Shown here: positions 1 through 13,700 of the stretch, piece after piece
How the letters are laid out: the number at the start of each line of letters is the position of its first letter
Position numbering within the stretch: the first letter of the stretch is position 1
Assembly: GCA_905250075.1 (NCBI GenBank)
Contig: CAJNOP010000056.1
Span: 611,687-675,686, forward strand
Direction: 5' to 3'
DNA from: Rotaria sp. Silwood1
Taxonomy: Eukaryota > Rotifera > Eurotatoria > Philodinida > Philodinidae
DNA: 64,000 nt
Translations under genes and position numbers: made by a program
Notes under the pieces: generated by a model
Told to the model about the DNA's origin: nothing
Databases searched by the model: none
What the model saw: the letters and a program-made list of their open reading frames with translations, nothing else

Positions 1-1403
1 GATTGGAATGAATGGTAATCATACTTGAAATCAAACCGGCCAATTTGCTGACTCTCTCATTAACTTTTAGGGTATTAAAGCTAGCCTTTTTCCTTGAGAC
101 ATGTTTCACAAATACTTAGACCATCATTAATTCAAAAAAGATTTGAAAGTTCTAAAATAACTTCAATCGTCGAATTTGTTTCGGTTATTAGGAAAATCAA
201 AGGAGAAATATGAATCTTTTATGGATTTTATCTACATATTTTGTCTCATTTTCTCTTATTTACATTAATACATCATGAGGGAGTATCCCACACTGGAACC
301 ATACATAGTCGTAGTCATAAAAGCATTCTCTATTAGAGCTTGATGAGCCTAAAAACACCAAGAAAAGTGTTTGGAATGGAATCCTTGAAGAACCGAGATC
401 TCTCACAACCAGTTTTTCAGGTAGAGCAACATGAGATATCTTGTCTATCGTCATGATCTTTCTTTTTTTCTTCATTGAACTGAATTCATTTTATGGAAGA
501 TCCCAAACCGCCAATCACAAGGAAATCATTGAAGTTCTTCGTAAAATAAAAGCAAAATAATTCTTGAGTCTTCTGTAAATTGAATGTAGTTCGATGAAGG
601 AACAACATGAAAAGAGCTGAGACACCCCCATTTTGTTCTATCAAACAAAACCGTTGCTAAAAAGTTTCAAAGAGATGTCGTAAAACTGTTTTTGGAAGCT
701 GTTAGTTATTCAGATATCCTCGTCTACAGAGATTAATTGAAGATTTAAGGCGCACAAATATTTATAGAGAATCCTTTTAACTACACACATATTATTTTCC
801 GGTTCTTCGCAGCTATTATTATCGAGAAGAAAACTAAAAAAGCACAATTGCTTTAAACTGTCGTCTGTTACTATACGTTCCTCCATATTGGTCTTTTTTA
901 CATTTATCCGTAACTACTTGTAGTGAATATTCAATTGTCGGTTTAATCTTTCTACCCACATGTCCTAAGTGCACATGTGAGTATCAATCTATCAAAAAGA
1001 TCTATCAACCTACCTCCGCCACAGCCTCGTCTATGCCAACACTTATATCCATATCCTTCAATTTTTGAATTTCATCTTGAAGAATATGCAGATGGTAATT
1101 CTACTGGTATGAAATTCGATATCAACTGGAAAGAATATGTGAAGAAAAAAACATTATTAAGTAGTCATTTTTTTCACATTATGTTTTTGTGTACTATTGC
1201 TCATATTTCTTTCAATGAAAATAATGTCAGATAATCATTCAATAGACAACATATATTATTAAAATGTCTTTAGAAATCAGTTAGAAACGAATTAAAAAAG
1301 TTCCTTGTGGTATTCGAAATTTTTATCAATTAAGATAGATTGTAGTGAGAGATAATTCCATCGCGAAAAATAGAATATTTAGGAAATCATCTGCATTTTT
1401 ATG
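1..1403. other. Repeat-derived intergenic sequence, no supported gene
   Basis: I see no convincing coding exon here. The part from about 500 to 900 resembles the foldback family seen at 29.3-30.3 and 51.1-52.9 kb. It shares a central segment ending in GTTCGATGAAGG near 590-600. It also shares an arm segment near 810-890 (AGCTATTATTATCGAG followed by a stretch ending CTGTTACTATAC). Short open frames at 260-475 (-) and 977-1234 (+) have no recognisable motif and no splice-supported continuation. Confidence 0.5.
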
Positions 1404-1405
1404 TA

Positions 1406-2350
1406 CGAGGGCCGTTCAAAAAGTATCCGGACTGATTTTAATTAAAAACAATAAGAAGCGCTGCTGTATTTGTATTATTGTCTGTGCGTAGTTCATAGAG
1501 TCCTCTATCCATAGACATGATAAGCCCTGTTGGATTAAACGTATATATGAAAATATAGAAATACATGTTAGACCACCGTTTATATACTGACTAAAATTAA
1601 AAACTTGAGCAAAGTTTTATGTTTTGAAAGGCTAGTTTCCATCCAATATTTATGAATATATAGTGACAGTTTACAGTGGTAATGCTCTATTACATACTAC
1701 GATATTTGAATGGGCTCGTCGTTTTAAAGGCGAATAACTAACTATTAATGGTAGTTTTAGATATGGTCGATACATCATTAGCATTATATCTGAGAATGTG
1801 CTATTTCCTTGAACTGACTTTAGTCATATATAATTGATCAAGTAAAATGCTATATACTGTACATTTGAAATGTGAACAGCGTCTGTTATTTACTCAGTTG
1901 CGATTCGATTATCTCAGATCATCAGGCTTCTAGAAGTTTTAATAGTTATGTTATTCAAATCTAGATTATTATCAATATATGGTAGTCCATCTTTGAAACA
2001 ACGATCCTATTCAGAAGCTGTAGTGATCGATAAAGAATTGATCGTTATAAACTATCACTGTACGTCCATATATATTATCACTGTACCTTCATAAATATTA
2101 AACGAATCATAGTCTTATAAAACAAGAAAATTCATCACTGAGGGATGCTCAAAATTTTTGATTTTTCTGTCAGTGTATAAACAATGGTCTCAAATGTATT
2201 TCTATATTTTCATATATACGTTTAATTCAACAGAGTTTATCATGTCTATGGATAGAGGACTCTATGAACTACGCACAGACAATAATACAAATGCAGCAGC
2301 GCTTCTTATTGTTTTTAAATAAAATCAGTCCGGATACTTTTTGAACGCGC
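1406..2350. mobile_element. Dead mariner-like (Tc1/mariner) element with long inverted arms
   Basis: Two inverted arms of about 157 bp (1410-1566 and 2194-2350) begin with GTTCAAAAAGTATCCGGACTG on each strand, and a TA lies immediately outside each end. Between them, at about 1696-1734 on the plus strand, a short frame reads TTIFEWARRFKGE followed by a stop. This resembles the N-terminal helix-turn-helix segment of mariner transposases (the EWxxRFKxGR-type stretch). The remaining interior has frequent stops and is too short for a whole transposase. The element is therefore a decayed or internally deleted copy. Family assignment rests on the end motif, the TA flanks and this remnant. Confidence 0.65.
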
Positions 2351-2828
2351 TACGTATACAGTTTGTTAGTTTATACTATATTTTTCAAATTACTAACATA
2401 AAAGAGATGCGAATACAATAAATAAAATCTATATAAGACTCAAGTTGTTCTTAGATGGCAGCACTATACAATTCATCCGCTATAAACAATAGAAAGTAAA
2501 TTGCAATTACCTTGAAATCAACAATTTCTTCAATCAGATAAATAACTATTATCTAAATAAAATTAAATAGAAAAAATTAATAATTTAGAAAATTATTTAA
2601 CCAATCTCATATTGTAATACTAACGAACGAATAAATATATATTGATGCTGATTGCGCCTATATCAATCACATCACAAGGCATTCAATGATTAATTGTTTT
2701 TTTTCGTATTATATAAGCGTTATTTTATTTTTTTACTGTTAGAGTATATGTAAATAAAACGAAACACAGTACAATATGCATAAGAATGAAAAAAATTTAA
2801 TAACTATCCGTTGTTTTTTTTTATAGGT

Positions 2829-3925
2829 TCATTGCATTTTGCGTCGATTAAGAACAAAACTGGCACTTTTACTTCGATGACGAACTGGAGTAAGAGTAGT
2901 ACTCGGATAGTGAAATATCTTATGTTTTTCATCTTTATCTTCATCTTTATCATGCACATCTATGACGATGCTATGTTTTCGTCCGATTGATGGTAATGAT
3001 CTATTAAATGAGCTTTGACGAATATTTTTCAATTGAGATTGCTTATTATCCATTAAATTTGTAAATGATTTAACTTGTTCATTGTTAGTTTTTATTTTCT
3101 TGAAGTCTAGTGATAGTTTACGTGTTATGTTTTTTAATTCCGTAGGACTCTCTATAATAGGTGAAAAAGCAGGTAAAAAATGTAATGATGGTGATCGTTC
3201 ATTTTTTCCTAACGATGAAGTACGTCGAATTGTTATGAAATTAATTGGAGTAGAAAAACTTGTTTTAATAGGTGCAACATGTTGAGTTGAAATAGGTTTT
3301 TGAGAATTTTGATCGATTATCTACAATTAAATAATTTAATTAATTGTTTTCTTTTTTCTTTGAAGTATGAACATTCAACAAACCTCATTATTCTTAACAT
3401 TTGGTCCTTGATAAGAAAGAAATTGTCGTTCTAATTTACGTAATGTTATTGATGGCTGTCGTGAAAAAATATAGCTAAGCATTGGTCGAATATTATCAGT
3501 TGATTTTGTTTGATCAGAATCATGATTATTATAAGTATGTTCTGCTCGTTCAGATGCAGCTCGTTGAAAATCTAAAGTATTACAATCGCCACGTTGTTTT
3601 TTTCGATAACAATCTATTTAAATAAGAAAAAAACAAAATAACAGAAGAAATAATTTCCCATGAAATTGTTTTCTTATTAAACGAACTTGTACAATAAATA
3701 TCATTTCCTTCTTCATTAAGTGACGATTCAGTTAGACTTCGTTTACAAATTCGACAACGAAAACATCGATTATGATAAACCTAAATGAAATTATATAAAA
3801 ATTTTTTACTTTTTCAATTAACGTACATGATTAGTTGTCTTCTTCTTTTCGACAGCATAAACAAGTGATCCACATGCATAACATTTTGAATTCGTAGAGA
3901 CTATTCCTTCAATTAAAGTTTCCAT
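2829..3925 (-). CDS. Single-LIM-domain protein
   Basis: Four exons on the minus strand (3827-3925, 3687-3780, 3384-3613, 2829-3320) join in frame to about 304 aa, all with GT...AG introns of 46-73 bp. The N-terminal 70 residues form one complete LIM zinc-binding domain. Eight ligands are visible: C15, C18, H36 and C39 for the first zinc, and C42, C45, C63 and C66 for the second. C66 only appears when the second intron is removed, which supports the model. The rest is low-complexity and basic, with many Ser, Lys and Arg and a stretch of alternating Asp/Glu/Lys, and is probably disordered. LIM domains bind proteins, often at the actin cytoskeleton or in the nucleus; I cannot assign an ortholog. 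The start is uncertain: a good 3' splice site lies at 3934, so an upstream coding exon is possible. Confidence 0.8.
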
Positions 3926-3933
3926 GCCAGTTT

Positions 3934-5047
3934 CTAGATTATAATAAAGAAAAATAATATTAATGTAAGCAAGAATTATATAAGACATAGAACGAAATGT
4001 ATTTTATAAATATATTAAACATTATTATATATTGAACATGAAGGAAGTGGCTAGAATTTGTGTATTTAGTATAAAAAAAAAAGATGAATGAAGAGAACCT
4101 TTTACATTTTCATTGAATGATGAAGACTGAATAAATTGAGATGTATATATATATATATATAAGAAAGACTGAGAGAAAACATAAAAGAGTACAAATCGAA
4201 TTCAATATACATTGACCCTTTAGATGCCTATCAATTTTCCATGAGTAACAGATTTCTTTTCTTTTAAATAGCATTATACTCAACTTTTCGGCCATCGATT
4301 GTTCATTAACATATCAGTTTCATTCATTGTTGTTGAACTAGCCATAGACAGACTTGTCTTATACATGTATCAGTAGAAACGGAAAAAAAAAGGGAAAATA
4401 GAGTGTTTTTTAATGACGAAGTATACGTTATTTTTTATATATGTCTCACTACCTATTTCACCTTTGCGTATTACTTATTATTACCACGCAAAAAAAAATA
4501 TTGTCATATTTTTGTATTGTAAAAAATTCGAAAAAAAAAAAGAGTAATATACCTATATAAATATCGCTAACAGATACTAAGTGTAGATCCTATCATTTTC
4601 TATATGAATGACTATGTGCATGTATGTTAATTTTGTTTTTCTTTTGATTGACTCTTATCATACACGTTGATCGATTTTGGAATAAGAGACAAAATATATT
4701 TGATGATGTATTGTATGATAGCAACAAAAAATAAATATCATTAAACCTGATGGAAAAATGTTATTCATAGACCCTATTATTCATTGACTATCACATAAAA
4801 ATACTCTTTGAGTAAAATTATGATTACACGCCTGTTTTAATGACATTAATATTTGACCTTCGAATTAAAAGTTATTATAGTACGATTAATATTCAAAGGA
4901 AGCAATTAGAAAAAAAAAATATTTGTTTGTCTTTTGTCTGTGTTAACTATTTTTATACGCAATTTTTCATCAAATATTAAAAAATAAATTTTCATTTATT
5001 TTATTGATTTAATTTTAGATTTTATTGTTAATAAAATATAATACATT
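3934..5047. promoter_or_regulatory. Divergent intergenic region between the LIM gene and cathepsin B
   Basis: The two flanking genes point away from each other, so this 1.1-kb stretch should hold both promoters. It is very A/T-rich, with a TA microsatellite at about 4142-4160 and several A or T runs. I see no transposon signature and no defined promoter motif I would defend. An additional 5' exon of the LIM gene could lie near 4330, where ATGGCTA is followed by GT in the required phase. That is only a possibility. Confidence 0.4.
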
Positions 5048-6452
5048 ATGTTTTTTCGTTTTTGTATTTTTGTTTGTTTGGCATTGATAATTGTTAATGG
5101 TCGTACACTTAAACGAAAACAATCATTACTATCATTAGATCTTGTAAATGAAATTAATTCAGCACAAACAACATGGAAAGCAAAACCATCAAAATTTATG
5201 TCATGGTCAAAAGAATCAATTGAACGTTTAATGGGTGTTCGTCCAGAATATTCTGAACATCATAAAGAACTTGAAATACTTGAACATGATGTACCAAATG
5301 ATTTACCAGAAAATTTTGATGCACGTGAACAATGGCCAAATTGTCCAACACTTAAAGAAGTACGCGATCAAGGAAGGTCTGTTATATAAACAAATTTAAA
5401 AAAAAAAAAAGAAGACAGAAAAAATTATTTTTATCGTTCGTTTTTAGTTGTGGCAGTTGCTGGGCTTTTGGTGCTGTTGAAGCTATGTCTGATCGCATTT
5501 GTATTGCTTCAAATGGTGCTCAAAATGCACATATTTCAGCTGAAGATCTTGTTTGTATGTTATCGAAACTGTTTTATCTTGATAAAATTATTTCACTTAT
5601 ATATTTTTTTTTTCTTAATTTAGCATGCTGTAAAACATGTGGTTTTGGTTGTAATGGTGGTTTTCCAGAAGGTGCTTGGTCATATTTTAAAAAAACAGGT
5701 TTAGTAACTGGTGGTAATTATAATTCAAATGAAGGCTGTCGACCATATACGATTGAAGCATGTGATCATCAGTGAGTTTGGTTTTTGTTTTCTTATTACT
5801 TATAATGTTTTATTTGACTTCTTGTGTTTCTAGTGTTAATAAAACTTTACCACCTGTGAGTCATGAAGATTTTTTTTTGTTTGATAAAATTGTTGTTGTT
5901 TGATATTCAATAGTGTCAAGGTGAAGGTAAAACACCTAAATGTTCTAAACAATGTATTGATGGTTATTCGATTCCATACAATCAAGATAAACATTATGGT
6001 AATAGTGTTTATTCAATTCGATCAGATGAAATACAAATTCAAACTGAAATCTATAAGAATGGACCTGTAGAAGGTGCTTTCAGTGTCTATGCAGATTTTC
6101 TTTTATACAGTTCAGGTGTTTATCAACACACATCAGGATCAAGTCTTGGTGGCCATGGTTTGTAGTTTTTTTCTTTTATAGAACTTTTTCTTCAATGCTG
6201 AATGTGTTTTTCTTTCTTTAGCCATCAAAATTCTTGGTTGGGGTGTAGAAAATTCAGTACCATACTGGCTCGTTGCTAATTGTAAGCGAATTTCATTTTT
6301 CTCAAAATTATAATTATGATGATTGATATTTGTTTTTTTTTAAAGCATGGAATCAAGATTGGGGTGATAATGGTTTCTTCAAAATCCTTCGTGGCAAAGA
6401 TGAATGTGGTATTGAAAGTGGTATTGTTGCTGGTGCACCAAAACTCAATTAA
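5048..6452 (+). CDS. Cathepsin B-like cysteine protease (preproenzyme)
   Basis: Seven exons (5048-5376, 5448-5554, 5624-5771, 5834-5855, 5914-6157, 6222-6281, 6346-6452) encode 338 aa, the usual cathepsin B length. The first 18 or so residues are a hydrophobic signal peptide, followed by a propeptide and the mature papain-family (C1A) domain. The catalytic Cys is C114 in GSCGSCWAF, the His is H283 in GGHAIK, and the Asn is N303 in NSWNQDWG. The occluding loop is present, with the His pair H194-H195 in CDHHVN. In cathepsin B this pair gives dipeptidyl-carboxypeptidase activity as well as endopeptidase activity. The enzyme is expected in lysosomes or the digestive tract. Every phase closes, and exon 4 is only 22 bp. 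All key residues are intact, so it is probably functional. Confidence 0.97.
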
Positions 6453-6457
6453 ATAAA
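6452..6457 (+). terminator. Polyadenylation signal AATAAA overlapping the cathepsin B stop
   Basis: AATAAA begins on the last base of the TAA stop codon. If used, the 3' untranslated region would be very short. A similar arrangement is seen at the eL8 stop. Confidence 0.35.
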
Positions 6458-7774
6458 CAAGCGATCTGAACTTTTTTTCTTTTCTTTCTTTTTTTTTTCT
6501 CTTATTGAAAAACTCTCGAGACGATTTGATCCACTAGATAATCCATAATTATTGTTTGAATATCAAAAAAGACATCATTATTATTTCGTTATTTATATAC
6601 AAATCTATTTTATCTTCTAAAGATCTTGTGTATTTTTTTTTTCTTTTCTTAATGTTATTTTCATTGTCTTATTCTAGCTTAAACACGAGTTATTGTTGTG
6701 AAAGTTTGGTTTGTAAAAAAAAATTTCCATAGCAAGACAGCAGAAGCAAGAGAAATTCAAAGATTGTGCGATTTTATCGTTCATTTTTTGAATGTATGAA
6801 GAGAAATCAGATCAATTAACTGTATACAGTAGAGAATTCGATAACATTCTACTACATATGATTAAAAGCCTTGGTGAGACTAGAAAAATCTTAAAAGAGC
6901 TATGTTCATCGGTATTTCGATCTGAAATTTCATCCATAAAGAAATTGAACGATTAATAGAATATCTTTAAAGTTTCAGCCGACAAGAATATTCTTTTGTC
7001 TTTTCGAAGAGGGCTCAGATGTATGTGGACGCTTATTAAAATTTTTTTCTCGTTCTGTAAGCATCTTTGCAAATTTTTTTCAAAATAAATTGGTATTAAT
7101 CAGCATTTTCAAAAGGGCAACTTCTCGGAATTGTATCAAGCATTATCTACGAATAAATCACGTAAATCAGTCGCTTAATACAAAAAAGATAGTGTATTTC
7201 AGTGAATAGACTCTGTTGAAAAACAATTTTGAAAATTAGAAGCTCATGAGGAGAGAGGAGCCAGCAAACACTTCTGGATAGAGAGGATGATAAAGATACG
7301 GTTTTTATGTGAATTCCCTTGATGGATGACTCTTTAGTATTTTTATGTACCTACTTTATATATACTTATATATAAAGTTGTATTTTTTTGAAAAAGAAAA
7401 AAACCAAATTATTTCAACATAGAATTATTAAATAATTTATTTAAATAATCAAATTATTTGTTGAAAAGATTTCTATTGTTTTTGAATAGAAAACGATCAT
7501 ATCAAATAATTGATTATCATTTATGTGCAAAAAACAAAACAAGAAAAAAACTTATTTATTTTTATAAGCCACACAACAGAAGATTTCTTATTTTTTGTTT
7601 TCATTTTGCATATCAAAATCGAATAATTATATGCGTTCGATACAAACAGAACAAAAAAAGAAAACATAAACCACAAAACAAAGGTTTTAATTAATGAGAT
7701 TACAGGTATAAGTGAGACAAAAATATAGAAAAGAAAGACATATAGAAAAATATAATTATGGCTGTTATGATAAA
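6458..7774. other. Convergent intergenic region without a supported gene
   Basis: This lies between the 3' ends of cathepsin B (+) and the Ig/FN3 receptor (-). It is A/T-rich, with T runs and near-duplicate short stretches around 7380-7680. A frame at 7458-7694 (+) is lysine- and asparagine-rich with no domain and looks like chance. Part of the stretch should be 3' untranslated sequence of both genes. Confidence 0.4.
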
Positions 7775-10700
7775 TTAAGTTGATGATATTGATATTGGCT
7801 CAATTATTTTCGTTGTTACTGAATGTTCTTTTGATAATGATGGTGATAAAATTTTATTATCTGATACTAAATGATTTTTATCATTGGTTGTTACAGATAA
7901 TGGTGTTAAATATTTCCAATGATTATAAGGAGATTCAATAGTTGAACCAATACCACTTGATGAATGTGATGATGAACCTGTACTTGGTGGTGCTGAATGT
8001 TTAAAATTTTCATTATTATCATTTATTTGTTGATGAGGAATTGAATTAATTAATGGACGTGTTGAATCATTTGATGAATGTGTACAATAATGTCCACTAC
8101 TACCAGCACCACCGGCTGATGATGATGAAAAACTTCGATCACATAAATCATTTTGTGGATCATCTATAGAAAAAGAAAAAATTTCTTTTTTATTAAGTAA
8201 AAAAGAATACATACTTTCATTAACAATTGGTGTTGTTATAAGTTTAGATTTTTGATGTCGTTGACATGTTGAATGATGATGATGTAAATGATGAAATTGT
8301 ATTCCATTTGTTTGTGATGATAAAACAATACCATTGATTTTTTTATTTGTTAAAGTATCTTTATTATTTAAAGAAGTTTTTAAAGGAAATGTATCCGATG
8401 GATAATTTATTATATGATGATGAATAGGACATGTTGAAACATTTGAACGTTCACTTGTATAACCAAATAAAGCTAAAAAAAATAAAAATTTTTGAATATT
8501 CTAATTATAATTGCTGAGTAATAAAGAAAATATTCCCTAAGATTTGTTACTAGAGATGTGCGAAACTGAACCTCATACTGCGAGAAACAATTTTTCTCAA
8601 CCGAAATTAAAGATTATAACTAAATATTCTATGATCTTAAGTGAAATATCTTGTAAATCATATCAATCACATATAATTTATGATACGAAAGAATTCGAAT
8701 AATTTTTTTAAACCAGGACCGATGGAAAAAAAAGATTATCGAAACTAAAAAACTATGGTTCAGAACATTTCTATTCGTCACTATATTCATCCTAACATGA
8801 TTTTGGAGAAAAAAACAAACTTTTCTTTCATTTTCATAACTTACTTGGTTGATTCAGTGTACATGCATGTTCTTCATATGGACTATGTGTTGTAAATGGT
8901 GTTAATGTATGATAAAAATTTTCTTGTGTATCAGTTGTATTTTCATTGTCTAAACGATTCATAGGATTGGTATTTAAACGCATAGTACCATTATCAGTTG
9001 TTGTTATTCCTGTTGAACTATGTGGTAAAGGATTTTGTCCATTCCACAGAATAGTTTGTTTTGGATTTGTTGGATAAGTAAATGGTATTAATTTTCCATC
9101 AACAGATACAACACCATGTTGTAAACAAGGTGTTGTTGCATAATCAGGATTTAAATTTTTATGTAATCCATCACAATAATATTCGGAACCATTTACAGAT
9201 TTAACATGAGCTAAAAAAAAATAAATAAATCTTTTTAATTCAATTCAAAAGATTTTCTTCTCTATGGTATTGATTATTTGAAACAATCAATATTTTCGAT
9301 ATGACAGCAAAATAACATAAATACAAACTTTGAATTCCTTAATTTTTACTCAATACTTAAAATATCTGAAGGCATAATTCTAGTAATCAAAATCTCTAAA
9401 TACGAATCCATATTTATGATATTTTTCTATCATATGAAACAAATCGATTTTCTTAATGATAAAACAATTTTTTTTTCTATGAAACATGTATAATTTTTGT
9501 TAACTTAATGAAGCCTATACAATCATGATCAAAACGAAAAAGTTATTCAAACTAAAGATATCTGTTATAAAACGTACCGATAAATTTTTTTCGTTGTAAA
9601 ATTCTTAATATACACATAACAATAAGTATAATAATTAAAATTAATAAAATTCCAGCTATAATACCAATAGTTAAATAAAGTATATCCGAACTTTTATGTC
9701 CTGATGTTGAAGGTAATTCTGGTGTTGCTAAATCATGTAAAATACGTGTTGGATTTTGTATTTTACTAATATTTTCAAGAATTTCATCAAGATCTTTTAA
9801 AGAACTTTTTTGATAAATATGTGAACGACGTTGAGTTGAAACTAAAATATGAAAGAATTAATTTAAAAAAAAAAAAGAACGACTTATTAATTTATATTTA
9901 ATTTACATGATGGTAATGATATTTCAATTGCATTACTCATTGGACTTAAACCACGATTTGCATATGTAGCCATACGTATTTCATATTTATCATTTAATTC
10001 AATTGTTGATATTGTAAATGAATCTGTTATTGGATAAACTAAATTTGGTATTGTTATTGTTGTATAATTATCATTTGAATTTATTGAACGATAATATATA
10101 ATATAACCATCAATAATTTCACTCAATGAATCATTAATTTTCCATTTTAAACTTATTTTTCCATCTGTTGTTATCCATGCATCAGTTATTTGTGGTATAG
10201 GTAAAGAAAATTGATTTAAAAATTTTAATGTAATTCGTTTTGGTAAACTTATTATTAATTGTTTACCATTAGAATCAAAAGCCACAAGACGAAATCTATA
10301 TGTTTGATCATATTCAAGATTTGATATAATACCATGTGTTATTGTATGATTATAGATTTCTTTATCTGTTATCCATATTGCTTTAGGTGAATTTAATCGA
10401 TATTGTATTTGAATATATAATTCAATTAATTCATTTGTTTTCCAATATAATTCAATAGCATTATTATTTATTTGATTTATATCAAGAATTTCAAGTTTTA
10501 ATTCTAAATGAAAATATGTAAGTAAAAAAAAAGAAAGAAGAATGATGAAGTTTGAGTTTTTACCTCCATAAGTTGATGATGACGCGAGGTTTATTTTTTC
10601 TAAAAATAAAATAACAAAAAGTTTTTTTTCTTCATCTATTTATTTATTTTTTTTTTGCATAAATCTAACAATTACAAAACAAAAACTGACAAAACTAACC

Positions 10701-13700
10701 ATCAACATTCAATCCCAAACCTTGTATATGAACATAGCATTTAGCTGTATTTGTACCGAAACCAATTTTTGATGCAACACATTCATATATTCCACTATCA
10801 GATTTTTGTGCTGATACAATACGTAAACCACCAGATGGCAGCTTTTCATAACGACGCATTAAATTTAAATTAATAATTTCATTATTATGTAACCATTGAA
10901 CCATTGAACCTGTTTCAGTTAAACAATGTAATTGAATTGTTTCACCTTCGTACACTGTTGCATTATTTGGTCCAATAACAATTAAAGATTTTTTTGATGA
11001 AATATCTTGATCAAGTTTTTCTTAAAAAAAAATTAATTAAATTAATAATATTGCAAAATATTTTCTAAAATTATATTTTTTTTTTACCTTCTGATTTTAT
11101 GCTGTTCGGAAAAATAAGAACAGTACTTGCTTGAGTAATACCATATGGATTTCTACCAATACATTGATATATACCTTCTTTAGGTTGATTAAGAGATAAA
11201 ATACCAGCTAAAACAAAATAAATAATTTATTTTAAACACTACAAAAGTCTCATGACACATTCCATAAATAATATAAATAGGAGATCTTCGAAATTGCTGA
11301 AGTTTACTACCTTTATCTGTAACACTTGATCGAATATGAACAAACTAGTTCCGGCGGGATCGACACCAAACTTTTCTAACCGGAACTGGAACCAAGCTTT
11401 TTTAGACCCAGCACCAAGGGTTGAGAGCAAGGGAAGAAGTACTTAACTGCTCTAAAGAACACGTGAAGTACCAGTGAAGTACGATGAAGTATTGTACTTT
11501 AACATACTTCACTGTACTTCATTTATACTTTAGAATATTAAAATCTCAATTTTTGCCCTTGTTTGTAATAGAAACGGAATTCTTTTTCTAAGTGGAATCG
11601 AGACTGAATTTTCTTTTTTTTGCTGGGAATGAGATCCAAAATGACTGACCTCGGTCGTGTTTACTTTTGATTTTAATGTAAGATAATTATGAATTTCCGT
11701 TTATTTAACCTTCCGTTCGATGAAAATTTTATGTACCTGTAATAGGTGTTCCATTAATTGTTACTTCTTCTCCATTATATAACCAACTAATTGAGGGTTC
11801 AGGTCGACCACGGAATGTACATTTAATTGATATACTTTCTCCACGATTTATTCGAATAACTGAATCTGGACGTTGAATAATTTTCGGTGATTCTAAAAAA
11901 AAAATTTAAATGTTTGACTAATGCTTTGTAAATTGAATTATTTTGTATATATTATTTACCTAAAACTTCTAATAAAGCAGTATAAGCAACATCTGATTGA
12001 CCATTTGAACTTGATGCTCGACATATATATGTACCACGATCATCCAAATGTATATTATATAAATGTAATGTACCATGTAAAACTTCATTTCGTTTTTCAG
12101 GTAATATATCACCATATTTTTCCCATTCAACAATGGGTTTTGGCCAACCAGCAATAACACATTCAATAGAAAAATTATTTCCAACAAGAACTCTATTCAT
12201 AATTTTAAATATTAAAATTCAGAAAAAAAAAGAAAAATTATTTCTAATAGAAATAAAAGAATGTACCTTGAAGCAACAGGTGGTTTATATACAGTTGTCA
12301 ATGGTATACGTTCTTGATTATTTAATGGTTTATTAAAAATTTGTAAAATTGTTGCTTGACTATTATTTACAATTTGTCCAGTTAATGAATTTTTAGCTGA
12401 ACATTGATATTTTCCAGCATCGGATTGTTTTATATTAATAATATGTAAATTTCCACTAGGTAAAATTTTATATCGATCTAACAAAATAAAAACAAAGAAT
12501 TTTTTTTTTTTGTTAACTTTCTTAATCAATCTAATATGATTATACTTGATTTTGATTCAATATCTAAATGAGTATTATCAAATGTAAAAATTGGTATTGG
12601 TCTTGGATTACCATTTGGTAATTCACATGGTATAACAGCAATATTATCTTCCGTTAAATTAAGAATATTATTTTCATTAGTTAACGTTTTAAAAGGATCT
12701 AATGCTAAAAAAAGAAAGAGAAACGATATATCTTAATTGAATCAATTAATTCTTTCAATTGACAAACATCACATTCACAATTGAACAGATGGATTATTTA
12801 AAGAAAATTTATATGCATGCATTTTCCACATGTTTAACATTTTCGTTGTCCTTTAAAATAAATTCAATTGTCGAATTTCAACTCATCTCTTTTTTCCTAT
12901 CAAGCTGAGAGTAAAGACAAAATGGACACTTGACCCTTTTTGTCCTTCATAAAAAAAAAAGAAAAAACATCTGTATGTTCACAATTAACTAGTTCATCTT
13001 TGACTGAGTACACTAGTGATGATGTTCATCAATGTTTCATCTCCCATCTTGATTAGCTATTGAACAAATAGAATAAGGCGTGTGCATCTCTTTCCATTGC
13101 TATTGCCTCCTGCAGTGAATATATGACACCCATACACAACTCGGATGTTTATGAACGAGAGGCGCCGGTCATCATCAATATACGCGGACCTCAATTTCCG
13201 AGAAAAAGATAGAAGGAAGAAACAAAAAAAAAAGACTTTTCCTTCTTGTGCTAAGTGAATTACGGATAAAATAATATCCGGCTTAATATGTGCATGACCG
13301 ATGATGATTGTATATCGGAAAAGAAAAACGAGACAGAAATCCTTTCAGCTATTTGAAGAAACATGGACAAGAGTCGGTCATTATTCATTTTAGATTTTTT
13401 ACATTGTTCATTAAATAATAAACGACAGAAACAATGAAACAACATTTATCATTTTTTTATGTCGTAACAATTCTGTCTAAAAGAGAGAATGATTATTGTC
13501 TAGATATTCAATCAACAGCACAATCGAACAACTTATGTTGCCGACATGTTAGAAAATTAGCTTGATGATATTAGTAATGAACAGACAGTCGAGCAATTCA
13601 TATTAAAGCATAAATCTTGTTTTTTTTTTCGATAATTATAGAGGCTGATCGACTATTTAGTTGTCTATATAGTCTTTGTCCTTTCCTCCGCCTATTTCTT

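Noticed and set aside
977..1234. 85-codon frame with PPPQPRLCQHLYPYPSIFEF
   Set aside because: It looks slightly protein-like, but there is no family match I know, no splice-supported partner, and it sits in repeat-rich sequence.
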